A stretch of DNA of 64,000 nt, taken from positions 62,001 through 126,000 of the forward strand of contig NZ_CP009754.1 of assembly GCF_000772045.1 (NCBI RefSeq), read 5' to 3'. Shown piece by piece: positions 43,247-52,314 of this stretch; the stretch's first letter is position 1; the number at the start of each line of letters is the position of its first letter. The notes beneath the pieces were generated by a model that was not told the DNA's origin, ran no database searches, and was given only the letters and a program-made list of their open reading frames with translations. Position numbers and translations under genes: made by a program. Source of the DNA: Streptomyces sp. CCM_MD2014 (GTDB lineage Bacteria; Actinomycetota; Actinomycetes; Streptomycetales; Streptomycetaceae).

Positions 43247-44218
43247 TCACTGAGCGGCTACACGAGCCAGGTCTGCGCTGAATTCCCGCAATTCCGGCGA
43301 CGGCCGTGGCGCAGACTTGACCAACCGCGCTACGGAACGTGCTTGTTCGGAGATGCAGGAGGGGTCCATCAGCCCCGGTCCGCCCGGCTGCGGCGGACCC
43401 GTGGCCTGGTCCGCCAGGGCGAGAAATGCTGTGGCCATGTCGGTCGGAGCCAGGTAAGTGACCTCGGGCACCGTGACCGTGGCACCGTCGTCCATGTACA
43501 GGGAGATCGTGAAGGTGTAGATCCAGGGCATCGACCCCTCCCCGTACCGCTCGGGCCCCACCGTGAACGCAACCCGCTCCTGTGTATGCGGCGGCAGGGT
43601 GTACTTCATCTTCCGGGGTATTACGGCTCCCTCGCGGGCTTCGGCCGGGATCTTGATGTCGTACCGCGCAGTGATGTCGGTCGGCCCGGCGCCGTAGCGG
43701 CAGGACACCTCGGTGGCGGAAACGAGGTTCACTTCGGCACCGGTGATCAGAACCGGGTTGTCTGCACTGTTCCTCAGCGTCGCGCTGACGACGGACGCGG
43801 GTATCCGGACCTTCTCGGTGACTTGTCCGTCGAAGACCACATCGGCAGCGACGTTCGTCTCCCGGTCGACGTCCGAGTCGACCAGTTCGACCGCCGGCGC
43901 CGGCTCGGGGTCAGATTTGGGCTGCGCATCGGGCCAGAAGAGGAAGATCAGTCCGGCCACCCCGGCGACCGCCGTAACTACGGCACCGACGATCTCGAGC
44001 GCCCTGCTCTGCTTGTGCCAGAACCCTCCCTCCGGCTGCGGGCCGCTGTCGCCGGTTTCCGCTGCAGCCGCATCGTCCTCCGGCCGCGCAGGGCCCTGAC
44101 CGTCCTCGTCGCCCGTTCGCCCGCCCGACCGCGGCGGCGCAGCGCTGCCGCTTGCCTCTTCCCGCGAAGGCCCGCACTGCTCCCCCTCAGGTAATCCGTC
44201 TGCCTCTCCAGAACTCAT
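43247..44218 (-). CDS. Single-pass membrane protein of unknown function
   Basis: A 323-residue protein. Residues 1-70 are acidic, Gly/Pro/Glu-rich and likely disordered in the cytoplasm. One membrane helix follows (about 74-95, EIVGAVVTAVAGVAGLIFLF). The remaining 230 residues form a beta-rich extracytoplasmic domain (VRIPASVVSATLRNSADNPV, TLPPHTQERVAFTVG) and a C-terminal helical tail. The ATG at 44218 has GGAGGAG upstream. No family is recognised. It is co-oriented with the macro/UDG-ART pair, but a hairpin and 224 bp intervene. Confidence 0.75.
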   Translation of the reverse strand: MSSGEADGLPEGEQCGPSREEASGSAAPPRSGGRTGDEDGQGPARPEDDAAAAETGDSGPQPEGGFWHKQSRALEIVGAVVTAVAGVAGLIFLFWPDAQPKSDPEPAPAVELVDSDVDRETNVAADVVFDGQVTEKVRIPASVVSATLRNSADNPVLITGAEVNLVSATEVSCRYGAGPTDITARYDIKIPAEAREGAVIPRKMKYTLPPHTQERVAFTVGPERYGEGSMPWIYTFTISLYMDDGATVTVPEVTYLAPTDMATAFLALADQATGPPQPGGPGLMDPSCISEQARSVARLVKSAPRPSPELREFSADLARVAAQ

Positions 44219-44413
44219 ACTCGTCTCCTCCCCCGTCTCCGTAGCAGCCACCCACCCACACGTAGCCCAGCGACGGCTCCTCAGACAAACCCGTCCATCA
44301 CCGGCGCGTCATGTCCTGTCCCAGCGAAGTCGGGCGCCCATCTCTGAGCTGGCCTGTGTCGACCGCACTGATGAGAGCAGGAGACCTGGTTCGTTGGGAC
44401 AAGTATCGGCTCG

Positions 44414-44902
44414 CTAACGCGGCTGCGCGTTCCCCTCCTGGCCGCCCGCCTGCTCCAAGGCAGTCTCGTAGGCGTGCAGGGCGGTGATCACTGTGGCGCG
44501 TTCCGCGGGGTCGAGACCGCGCATCACGCTCTCCCAGGCAGCGGCGCTGCCGGAGAGCCATTCGCCGATGGGCGCGGCGTAGGCGGGGGCGATGGCGATG
44601 ATGCGGCGACGACGGTCGGAAGGATCGGCGGTGCGCTGCAGGACGCCCAGCCGTGACAGGTCGCTGACCATGAGGCTGACGGTCGTCGGGGCCACCTCCA
44701 GCCGAGCGGCCAGTTCGTTGACGCTGGTGGGGCCGTCGTACTCCAGGTGGGCCAGCAGCGCGAGGTGCCGCGGTGCCAGGTCCAGCCCCTGCAACGCCGG
44801 CGGTACGGGGAGGCGCTTGGCGCGGCCCACCAGCCGCGGCATGAGCAACAGCAGGGTGCGGACGGCCTCATGGACGGCGGGACCGTCCGATTCCGTGGAC
44901 AT
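44414..44902 (-). CDS. MarR-family transcriptional regulator
   Basis: A 162-residue MarR: GLDLAPRHLALLAHLEYDG, recognition segment SVNELAARLEVAPTTVSLMV, SDLSRLGVLQRTADPSDRRR wing, and C-terminal helices. It is preceded by a tandem CTTT-N6-AAAG site at 44923-44951, so it is likely autoregulated. The DHA2 exporter at 45543-46967 lies upstream on the same strand and may be its target. Confidence 0.9.
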   Translation of the reverse strand: MSTESDGPAVHEAVRTLLLLMPRLVGRAKRLPVPPALQGLDLAPRHLALLAHLEYDGPTSVNELAARLEVAPTTVSLMVSDLSRLGVLQRTADPSDRRRRIIAIAPAYAAPIGEWLSGSAAAWESVMRGLDPAERATVITALHAYETALEQAGGQEGNAQPR

Positions 44903-45542
44903 CAGCGACCTCTTCCAGGCACCTTTACAAGCAAAGGCTTTATATTCAAAGAGAATGAGGTCTACTATGCCGCATCTGGCGGCCACCTTCCAGAGAACAG
45001 ACTGACCGGGAACGCCTTCGATACGGACCGCTGGGGGGGCCATGAGGCTCCACGCCGAGCGCCCTGGCCACCTGCGCTTCCGACAGCCGGTGTGTTCGCC
45101 CAGTTCACGGCGCAAGTGCGAGCGGGCAGCTCGGCCTCGGGCGTCACGGAGGCGGCAGCGAGCCGATCGAGTCGAAGCCGCCCGTGCCCGCCTCCCCTCC
45201 CCGTCACCACACTGAACGAGGCGCCGCTCCGCCAGCACCGGCGGCACGGTCTCCTTCTCCCCCGCGGGCCTTCCGGGCTGCGCGCCAGGCGGCCCGTCGG
45301 CCGACGGGTCGGCCTCCGTCTGCGAGCGGAGGCCTTGGTCCTGCTGGCCGGCGTTGCCGGGGCGTCGGCCTTCGTCGGCTTCGTCCGTTGACTCTTCGGC
45401 TCCCGTCGACGGTGCGGTGATGCAGGAGGGCAGGACGGGTATGTGCCCTGCGCTCCGCCGTAGAGGGGGCATTGACCAGCAAGTCCCGCCGGAGCGCGCG
45501 GCCTTGGCAGTGGGAGCGTGGCGCACCCCGGCGGGACGACAC
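44903..45542. other. Spacer upstream of the MarR gene, no recognisable gene
   Basis: About 640 bp. Apart from the operator at 44923-44951, I found no coding signature on either strand; frames are low-complexity Arg/Pro/Ala shadows. It probably contains eroded sequence. Confidence 0.4.
44923..44951. promoter_or_regulatory. Tandem CTTT-N6-AAAG operator
   Basis: Two 14-bp inverted repeats, CTTTACAAGCAAAG (44923-44936) and CTTTATATTCAAAG (44938-44951), lie in a 15-bp period just 20 bp upstream of the MarR start. The AT-rich core stands out in this GC-rich window. They are probable binding sites for the adjacent regulator. Confidence 0.65.
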
Positions 45543-46967
45543 TTACCCGGCCTGTTCGTCCAGGTTCGCTGCGCAAGTCGGTGCGGGCATGCACCAGGCC
45601 ACGACCGCACCGGTCAGGAGCCCCCCGGTGGCCAGCAGGGTGGCGACCAAGAACGGATCGAGGGAGTGCAGGGTCGGAGCGAACCCGATCCCGACGCAGA
45701 CCGCTACCCCGGTTGCTCCGCCGAGTTGGTCAGCCGCGCGCTGGACGCCCGAGGCGATCCCTGCATCGTCGTCGGTGACGCCGCTGACCGCGACGTACTG
45801 CAGCCCCACGACGCCGAACCCCATCCCGGCCGCGATCAGGAGCATGGCCGGGATCATCGCCGCCCCGCCTGCCTGCAGCGCCGAGACGAGCGCGATCGCG
45901 GCCATCGCGGCCGTGGTGAACCCGATGCCGGCAAGCACACACGCGCGCGCTCCCCAACGGCTCAGCATCCGAGGCACGAGCACGGAGCACGCGATCAGCG
46001 AGACCGCCAGAGGCAGCATCATCAGGCCCGCACCCAGGGGGCCGATGCCCAACCGGTCCTGCAGGTAGAAGGTGAACAGCAAGAACGAGGTCGACAACCC
46101 TCCGCTCAGCAGCATCGTGATCAGGTTGGCCCTCACACGCGTGCGGTTGGCGAAGAAGTGCAAGGGCAGCAGCGGATTGCGCGAGCGTGCCTCGACACGC
46201 ACGAAGCCGGCCCCGGCGGCCACCGCCCCGGCCAGCGCCCCCGGGACCATCCACGCGGGCGTTCCAGGCTCTCCCGCCTTGACCACTCCGAAGATGAGCA
46301 GCAGCGGGCAGGCGGTCAACAGCAGCGCGCCGGGAAGGTCCAGCGACGGGGCGTCCTTGGCCACGGACCGGTCACGCTCGACCAGGAGGACGGCTGCCAG
46401 CAGCACGACCAGGATGAACGGGACCGATACCAGGAAGACCCACCGCCAGCCCAGGTGGGCGGTGATGAGTCCGGACAGGACGAATCCGAGCACGAGACCG
46501 CAGCTGGCCACCGCCGCCCACACGCTCAGGGCCCGCGACCGACGCGGGCCCTCGGGGAACATCAGGACGATGGTCGCCATCGCGGCCGGCAGCGCGATGG
46601 CTTCACCGGTGCCCTGCAGCAGGCGCGCGACGACCAGCACGTCGAAGTTGGGAGTCAGGCCTGCCAGAAGGGACGCGGCGCCGAACAGGCCGGTGCCGAG
46701 CAGCAGCACGCGCCGCCGCCCGAGCAGGTCGCCCAGCCGGCCACCGAGCATCAGCATCCCGCCACCAGTGACCGTGTACCCGACCACGATCCAGGTCAGA
46801 GTGTGCCCGTCGACGTCGAAGTCGGCGCCGATCGAGGGCAGGGCGATGTTGACCACGGTCACGTCGACCGCGATGAAGAACTGCAGCATGGACATCGCGC
46901 ACAGCACCAGCCATGCGCGTGCAGGTGACGGGCCGTGCCCGCGTGAAGAAGGGGTGCCTGGGAACAT
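45543..46967 (-). CDS. MFS transporter, DHA2 type
   Basis: A 474-residue, 14-helix exporter: IAVDVTVVNIALPSIG in helix 1, GGRLGDLLGRRRVLLLG loop, ARLLQGTGEAIALPAA in helix 4, and SCGLVLGFVLSGLI in helix 5. A multidrug or antibiotic efflux role is likely. The start at 46967 gives a short cytoplasmic N-terminus. A MarR gene lies downstream on the same strand. Confidence 0.92.
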   Translation of the reverse strand: MFPGTPSSRGHGPSPARAWLVLCAMSMLQFFIAVDVTVVNIALPSIGADFDVDGHTLTWIVVGYTVTGGGMLMLGGRLGDLLGRRRVLLLGTGLFGAASLLAGLTPNFDVLVVARLLQGTGEAIALPAAMATIVLMFPEGPRRSRALSVWAAVASCGLVLGFVLSGLITAHLGWRWVFLVSVPFILVVLLAAVLLVERDRSVAKDAPSLDLPGALLLTACPLLLIFGVVKAGEPGTPAWMVPGALAGAVAAGAGFVRVEARSRNPLLPLHFFANRTRVRANLITMLLSGGLSTSFLLFTFYLQDRLGIGPLGAGLMMLPLAVSLIACSVLVPRMLSRWGARACVLAGIGFTTAAMAAIALVSALQAGGAAMIPAMLLIAAGMGFGVVGLQYVAVSGVTDDDAGIASGVQRAADQLGGATGVAVCVGIGFAPTLHSLDPFLVATLLATGGLLTGAVVAWCMPAPTCAANLDEQAG

Positions 46968-47544
46968 CAGGTGCTCCGTTGCTCAGAGGAAGCTCTGAGC
47001 AGCACGAACGTGCCGCTCCGGTCTGGTCACGAAGCGGCTGGACGTCCAGGAAGGATGTGTGAGTTGAACGTCCCGCCGCTAGCGGAACGTCCTGGTCACC
47101 GCGGCGCAAGCGGCCGCGCACGAAGCAGCAGACATGCCGCGAACACTACCAGCCGGGGCGCATCCTTCTTGACGGGACCGTGGTCACGGCGAAGGAGCAG
47201 CCCGTTAGAGTGCCAACGAGCCGGCGACCCGGCAGGTCGGGCGGCGCCTAGAGAGGGCTCCCCCCGGTGCTGATCGCCCCCTGGTGCGTCTCGGCGTGTT
47301 GCGCCGCGGTCGCAGCAGCACGTCCCGTTAGACACCGGCCTGGTAACTCGGCTCGTCAAAGGCACACACGCGGGCAGCGGGGGATCAGGCAGGTCGACGG
47401 CCCGAAGGCCTCCGCCCAGTGGTGGGCCGGAGCCTTCGACCATGGCTTCTCAGGAGCTGAGAGGGGCAGTTGGCCTGGACGGGGGCTTCGGTCGCCGGGT
47501 GCGCGACTCGCGTTCGGCAGCCGAACGGCAGGTAGGTTTTTGCC
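46968..47544. other. Divergent intergenic region without a recognisable gene
   Basis: A 577-bp spacer between the divergent MFS and HIT-like genes. I saw no coding signature, clear operator or RNA structure in it. Confidence 0.4.
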
Positions 47545-48024
47545 ATGACTGGTGACTGGCGGATGGACCGGATCAGGGCTGCGCTGAGGGGCGAGAACCC
47601 GACCGTGCTGCGACGGTTGACGTCAGGGTTCGCCGTGATCGGGGATGTTCAGTTCCTGCCGGGCTACTCGGTTCTGCTCGTGGACGACCCGGACATACAG
47701 CGGCTGTCGGACCTTCCGAGGGCGAAGCGGCTGTCGTTCCTGTCTGACATGGACCAGCTAGGTGAGGCGGTCGAGCATGTCTGTCGTCGGCTGGACCCGG
47801 CCTTCCGGCGGGTCAACCTGGAGATCCTGGGGAACACGGACTCGTTCTTGCATGCGCATGTCTGGCCGCGGTTCGAGTGGGAACCGGCCGATGTGGTGGG
47901 CAAGCCGGTATGGCTCTATCCGCGTGAGCGCTGGGGTGACGATCGCTTCAGGCTCGGTTCTCAGCACGACGTGCTACGGGATGCGATCGGCAGCGAACTG
48001 GACCGACTCCGCTCGGTGGCTTGA
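47545..48024 (+). CDS. HIT-like hydrolase
   Basis: A 159-residue protein resembling histidine-triad nucleotide hydrolases annotated as diadenosine tetraphosphate hydrolases in streptomycetes: GYSVLLVDDPDIQRLSDLP, RVNLEILGNTDSFLHAHVWP. The triad reads FLHAHVWPR, so the central nucleophilic His and one flanking His are present, while the first is replaced by Phe. The N-terminal part (GFAVIGDVQFLPG) fits the nucleotide site. It is probably cytoplasmic; substrate unproven. Confidence 0.78.
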   Translation: MTGDWRMDRIRAALRGENPTVLRRLTSGFAVIGDVQFLPGYSVLLVDDPDIQRLSDLPRAKRLSFLSDMDQLGEAVEHVCRRLDPAFRRVNLEILGNTDSFLHAHVWPRFEWEPADVVGKPVWLYPRERWGDDRFRLGSQHDVLRDAIGSELDRLRSVA

Positions 48025-48192
48025 CGTTTCGGGCCCGCCGGCCGGGCGCCCGGGCGGCGGTGGGTGGGGTGGACCGGGCGTGTGATGGGGACGGCTGGGT
48101 GATCCGGGTGGGAGGTGGATGACGCCTTCTGGGGCAGGCGTGTCCGGGTGCTCCGGCTGTGCGCCGACCGCAACAATCGGTTCGTGAGAGAC

Positions 48193-49059
48193 ATGCACGT
48201 GCGTACTCCGATTGCGACCGACGGCCGACTCGACGCGGCCGCCAAGCACCCCGGCCTCAGTGACCCCCGCTATCTGATGCGGCGTCGGGCCATCGCCTCG
48301 CTGGCCCGCGGACACCGGGTCGGTGACCCCTCACCTCGGGTGGACTACACCGAGGCCGAGCACCGGACCTGGCGGACCGTCCACCGGCGGCTCTGGGATG
48401 CCCAACGTGAGCATGCCTGCCGTGCCGCTCTCGACGCCCGTGAACAGGCGCCCGTTCCGGCGGACCACATCCCGCAGCATGCCGAGGTCGGACTGCACTT
48501 GCGGAGGCTGACGGGCTTCGACTTCACCCTCGCGGGCGGCGTGGTCGGCAACAAGCGGTTCCTCGGGTCGATGGCCGACGGCTACTTCCACGCCGTGCAG
48601 TTCGTCCGCCACCCGGCCGTACCGATGTTCACCCCCGAGCCGGACATCATCCATGACGTCTTCGGTCACGGGATCCACCTGGCCTCGCCGGCCTTCGCCG
48701 ACGTCTACCGGATCATCGGGGATGCGGCGATGCGCGTGCAGAGCAGGGACGTCCTCCAGATGATCAGCGACGTGTACTGGTTCACCCTGGAGTACGGAGT
48801 CCTCGACGAGGGAGGGACACCCAAGGCGTACGGGGCGGCTCTGCTCTCCTCGTCCGGGGAGATCTGCCGCCTGCGGCAGGCTCGGATCCGTCCGCTGGAC
48901 ATCCGCGCGATGCTGGCCACCGAGTACGACATCTCCGGGTACCAGCCAGTGCTCTTCAGCGCCCGCAGCCTGAGCGAGGTCACCGACACTCTGGGCGGCT
49001 TCCTTTCCGCGCTCGACGAGGAGAGCGCACCACGCTTCGGACGTGACGCGGCATCCTGA
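48193..49059 (+). CDS. phhA: Aromatic amino-acid hydroxylase (phenylalanine 4-monooxygenase type)
   Basis: A 288-residue protein matching the monomeric bacterial Phe hydroxylase catalytic domain: YTEAEHRTWRTVHRRLW, GSMADGYFHAVQFVRHP, EPDIIHDVFGHGIHLASP with the two iron-binding His, WFTLEYGVLDEGGTPKAYGA with the iron-binding Glu, and LLSSSGEICRL. It uses tetrahydropterin and O2 to convert Phe to Tyr. The ATG at 48193 is preferred; the GTG at 48115 would add 26 residues unlike the family. Confidence 0.88.
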   Translation: MHVRTPIATDGRLDAAAKHPGLSDPRYLMRRRAIASLARGHRVGDPSPRVDYTEAEHRTWRTVHRRLWDAQREHACRAALDAREQAPVPADHIPQHAEVGLHLRRLTGFDFTLAGGVVGNKRFLGSMADGYFHAVQFVRHPAVPMFTPEPDIIHDVFGHGIHLASPAFADVYRIIGDAAMRVQSRDVLQMISDVYWFTLEYGVLDEGGTPKAYGAALLSSSGEICRLRQARIRPLDIRAMLATEYDISGYQPVLFSARSLSEVTDTLGGFLSALDEESAPRFGRDAAS

Positions 49060-49402
49060 GGTTGGCTCGCGCCGATTTCCGGCACGGGTATGAACGACGA
49101 CGAGTTGGTCACCCGCCTTGGCACGAACATGTTCTCCCGGCGGGTTCGCATACGGTCCGGGCTTGGCCTGCGCCGCGGAGAACGTTCCCCGGCTCGCGCC
49201 AGCCGGGGACGACGCACTTCACCGGATTCACGCCGGGTCCAGGCATTCGCCTGCCACAGGAAGCCGTCCGGTACGCCGCCGGGCTCATTCGGCGGCCGCT
49301 CCGGTCCGCTACGACGGCGCCTTGGTGGTCCATTCGAGTCCGGGGCCGTGAGCCTGACCGAGGTCGCCAAGGAGGCGGGGGGCGGACCGAGTTCAGCTTT
49401 TA
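49060..49402. other. Flank of the IS element, no recognisable gene
   Basis: About 340 bp between the hydroxylase gene and the left end of the insertion sequence. I found only shadow frames. It may be the remains of a gene interrupted by the insertion, but nothing could be identified. Confidence 0.35.
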
Positions 49403-50287
49403 GAGGTCCTAACAAAGGCGTTGGACGTGGCGGTGGGTGATCAGGCAGGTGGCGAGGCCGAGGAATGCTTCGTGGATGTCGTCGCGTCGTTCCCAGCGGA
49501 TGCGTAGGCGGCGGAAGCCGTGGAGCCAGGCGATCGTGCGCTCGACGACGTAGCGGAAGATGCCCAGGCCGGTGCCGTGTGGCTCGCCCCGTCTGGCGAT
49601 CACGGGCCGGATGCCGCGCTGCCAGAGCTGGCGGCGGTAGATGTCGTGGTCGTAGCCGCGGTCGGCCAGCAGAGCGTCCGGCCGCCGGCGGGGCCTGCCG
49701 ACCCGGCCCGCGACGGGCGGGATCTTGTCGAGGAGGGGCAGCAGCTGGGTGACGTCATTGCGGTTGCCGCCGGTCAGCGATACCGCGAGCGGGATGCCCT
49801 GACCATCGACGATGAGGTGGTGCTTGCTGCCCGGCCGTGCGCGGTCGACCGGGCTCGGTCCGCTTTTGGGCCCCGTCGGGCAGCCCGCACGTGCGAGGAG
49901 TCGATCACCGCCCGTTCCCAGTCCAGCCGGTCCTTCGACCGCAGCTCGTTCAGCAGCAGCTGGTGGAGCTGGTCCCAGACGCCGGCCTCGTTCCAGGACG
50001 CAAGGCGCCGCCAGCAGGTCATGCCCGAGCCGAAGCCGAGTTCCTGAGGGAGGTACTCCCACTGGATGCCGGTGTGCAGGACGAAGAGGATTCCGCACAG
50101 GGCCTGCCGGTCCGGCACCCGCGGTCTGCCCTGGACCTTCTTCGGACCTGGCGTCGGCAGCAACGGCTCGACCAGCGACCACAGTTCATCCGACACGATC
50201 CACGGCCGCGACTGACGGTTTCCCATGCCCAGACCTACGAGCGGAGAGGCCGACAGTCTCATGATCAGCAGCTTTTGTTAGAGCCAG
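49403..50287 (-). mobile_element. IS5-family (IS427-type) insertion sequence, 885 bp
   Basis: Both ends share an imperfect inverted repeat with the common core CTAACAAA followed by RGC (left 49409-49420; right, read inward, 50280-50270). TTA flanks the proposed element on both sides (49400-49402 and 50288-50290), a plausible target duplication for this group. Size, two-frame transposase and a stop codon within the left repeat all fit IS427-like elements. A decayed relative lies at 9676-9880. The exact outer ends are uncertain by a few bases. Confidence 0.75.
49409..50226 (-). CDS. IS5/IS427-type transposase made by -1 frameshift
   Basis: Two overlapping frames. The first (from ATG 50226, or 50262) encodes SDELWSLVEPLLPTPGPKKV, FVLHTGIQWEYLPQELGFG and ERAVIDSSHVRAARRGPK (first catalytic Asp). 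The second encodes GSKHHLIVDGQGIPLAVSLT, DALLADRGYD (second Asp) and VVERTIAWLHGFRRLRIRWE (catalytic Glu). They join at about 49862-49870, where C CCA AAA on the minus strand allows a -1 slip. All DDE residues are present, so the element could be active. The stop TAG lies in the left inverted repeat. Confidence 0.85.
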
Positions 50288-50331
50288 TTAGGGAGTCGGC
50301 CCAGGGTTACCGACGCGAACTCGGCATGAGG

Positions 50332-51207
50332 TCAGAGGGTGGCAGCGGCGAGGAACGCGTCTCGGGCGGGACTGGTGGTCCTCGGGGAGTAGAGGGCGTG
50401 GAGGGGTGCGTAGACGGGCGGGGTGAGGGCGAGGATGCGGGCGGCGCCGCCGGCGGCGGGGCCTGGGGCCGTGGTGACGAAGGCGACGCGGTCCGTGCCG
50501 ATGACGGCGGTGACGGGTGGGGTGCCCTGGAGGGCGGTGCGTTCGGTACGGGGTTCGAAGCCGGCTGCCTGGCAGTGGGCGATGAGCAGGTCGGTGTAGC
50601 CGGAATGGCCGGGTTGTCCCCAGACGATGAAGCGCTGGTCGGCGAGGTCTGACAGGGCCACGGAAGTCCGGCCGGCGAGGGGGTGGTCGGCGGCGACCGC
50701 GATGTTGAGGGGGTGCTCCCCCAGGGTCGATCGAGCCAGTCCGTAGGGCGGCGCCATGGCCCGGCACAACCCGATGTCGAGGTCTCCGGCCAGCAGGGCT
50801 TCGGTCAGTTCGCCCGGGTAGCGCTGGTTGACGTCGGTGGCCAGGCGGGGGTGCACGGTCCCCACCTGCCGCAGCAGCACGATGATCTCCTCTCCGGTGA
50901 CGGCCGGGGTGTGCCCCAGGCGCAGCACTTCCTTCTCACCGCGGCCGATGCGGCGGGCACGCTGGAGGGCGGCGCGTGCCGTGCCCCGCAGGACGCGGGC
51001 GTCCTCGACCAGGGCGGCGCCGGCGGGCAGCAGCACCACACCGGCGGCGGTGCGCTCCAGCAGGGGGACGCCCACCTCGCGTTCCAGGACGCGGATGGAG
51101 GTGGACAGCGCCTGCTGGGACAGGTGCAGACGAGCCGCGGCACGGGTGATGCTGTGCTCCTCGGCCACCGCGATCAGGTGGTCCAGCTTGTGCAGGTCCA
51201 GGCCCAT
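50332..51207 (-). CDS. LysR-family transcriptional regulator
   Basis: A 291-residue LysR: N-terminal HTH (LDHLIAVAEEHSITRAAARL, HLSQQALSTSIRVLEREVGV) and periplasmic-binding-like effector domain (VLRLGHTPAVTGEEIIVLLR, GDLDIGLCRA). It lies downstream of and parallel to an SDR gene, which it may regulate together with other targets. Confidence 0.92.
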   Translation of the reverse strand: MGLDLHKLDHLIAVAEEHSITRAAARLHLSQQALSTSIRVLEREVGVPLLERTAAGVVLLPAGAALVEDARVLRGTARAALQRARRIGRGEKEVLRLGHTPAVTGEEIIVLLRQVGTVHPRLATDVNQRYPGELTEALLAGDLDIGLCRAMAPPYGLARSTLGEHPLNIAVAADHPLAGRTSVALSDLADQRFIVWGQPGHSGYTDLLIAHCQAAGFEPRTERTALQGTPPVTAVIGTDRVAFVTTAPGPAAGGAARILALTPPVYAPLHALYSPRTTSPARDAFLAAATL

Positions 51208-51353
51208 GGGGTCAAGTCACCCTTCTGCGACGCCGGCACGGCGCGTCGCCCCGCCGCTCGCACTTCGTCCACTTCGCCCACGCTCGCAGGCGCCGGAGCG
51301 CTGTGGTGTCGTAGGACATCACAGCGCAGGACGAGCCGGTTCGGCAGCCGTGT

Positions 51354-52103
51354 TCATCGGGTGGTGTAGCCGCCGTTGGCGAACAGCGTCTGCCCAGTGA
51401 TCCACGAGCCCTCGGTGGCCAGGAACTTGATCAGCGGGACGATGTCCTCGATGTGGGTGAGCTGGTCGCCCATGGCCTGCGACTTGTGGAACTCCACGCG
51501 TTCCGGCGTCTCCTGCGGGTAGAAGAACGGCGTGTCCATCGGCCCCGGCGCCACCACGTTCACCGAGATCGACCGGTCGGCGAACTCCTTGGCCGCCGCC
51601 CGGGTGAAGTGCTCCAGCGGCGCCTTGCCACCGGCGTAGGTGGAGTACCCGTCGGTGAAGGCTGCCAGCAGGGACGTGCCGAGGCTGATGATCTTGCCGT
51701 GGTCGGCAAGGCGGCGCCCCGCCTCCTGGATGAAGAAGTACGCCGCCTTGGCATTGATGCCGAACATCCGGTCGTACTCTTCCTCGGTGGTCTCCAGGAT
51801 CGGCTTGCGCAGCACCATTCCGGTCGTGTTCACCGCGATGTCGACGCCGCCGTAGGTGTCCACCGCGGTGTCGAACAGTCGCCGCGTACTCGCCACGTCC
51901 GTCAGGTCCCCCTGCACGGAGACCGCCTGACCGCCGGCGTCCTGGATGGCCTGGACGGTTTCCTCTGCTTCCTTCTGCGACGTGTGGTAGTGCACCACGA
52001 CCTTGGCCCCGGCCTCGGCGAACGACCTGCTGAGCAGTCCGCCCAGATTCTTCTCCCCGCCGCCGACGACCGCGACCTTGTCCTTCAGCATGTGCTCGGC
52101 CAT
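51354..52103 (-). CDS. Short-chain dehydrogenase/reductase
   Basis: A 249-residue SDR. The cofactor loop reads VVGGGEKNLGG; VVVHYHTSQKEAEE, then NTTGM, GTSLLAAFTDGYSTYAGGKA with catalytic Ser/Tyr/Lys. The C-terminus WITGQTLFANGGYTTR is typical. The ATG at 52103 is preferred over GTG 52109 because AGGAG sits 9 bp upstream. Substrate is unknown. Confidence 0.9.
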   Translation of the reverse strand: MAEHMLKDKVAVVGGGEKNLGGLLSRSFAEAGAKVVVHYHTSQKEAEETVQAIQDAGGQAVSVQGDLTDVASTRRLFDTAVDTYGGVDIAVNTTGMVLRKPILETTEEEYDRMFGINAKAAYFFIQEAGRRLADHGKIISLGTSLLAAFTDGYSTYAGGKAPLEHFTRAAAKEFADRSISVNVVAPGPMDTPFFYPQETPERVEFHKSQAMGDQLTHIEDIVPLIKFLATEGSWITGQTLFANGGYTTR

Positions 52104-52314
52104 GTCCACAAACTCCTCATATCACCATCGGTGACCGGGTTGATCACTTCCACTCACGAGATTAGGCAGGCATGCCGGACCCGGGCCAACACGATCTGTG
52201 CGTCGCCCCACAAAAGCTCTTGATAACCGCTGGTCACGCCGCGCGTGGGTTGACCGCGCGCAACCTCCGGAGCGGCCGGGCCGGTGTCTTCGCCTCGCAG
52301 GCCAGAACGGCCGC

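Noticed and set aside
43247..44218. Membrane protein as a sure part of the macro/UDG-ART system
   Set aside because: Same direction, but 224 bp and a hairpin separate it, and the macro gene has its own strong ribosome site. Link not excluded, just unsupported.
45354..46928. Plus-strand open frame of 524 codons rich in Gln, His and Arg
   Set aside because: It is the antisense shadow of the MFS gene at 45543-46967; composition is not protein-like.
49060..49402. Gene interrupted by the IS element
   Set aside because: No matching halves could be read on the two sides of the element.
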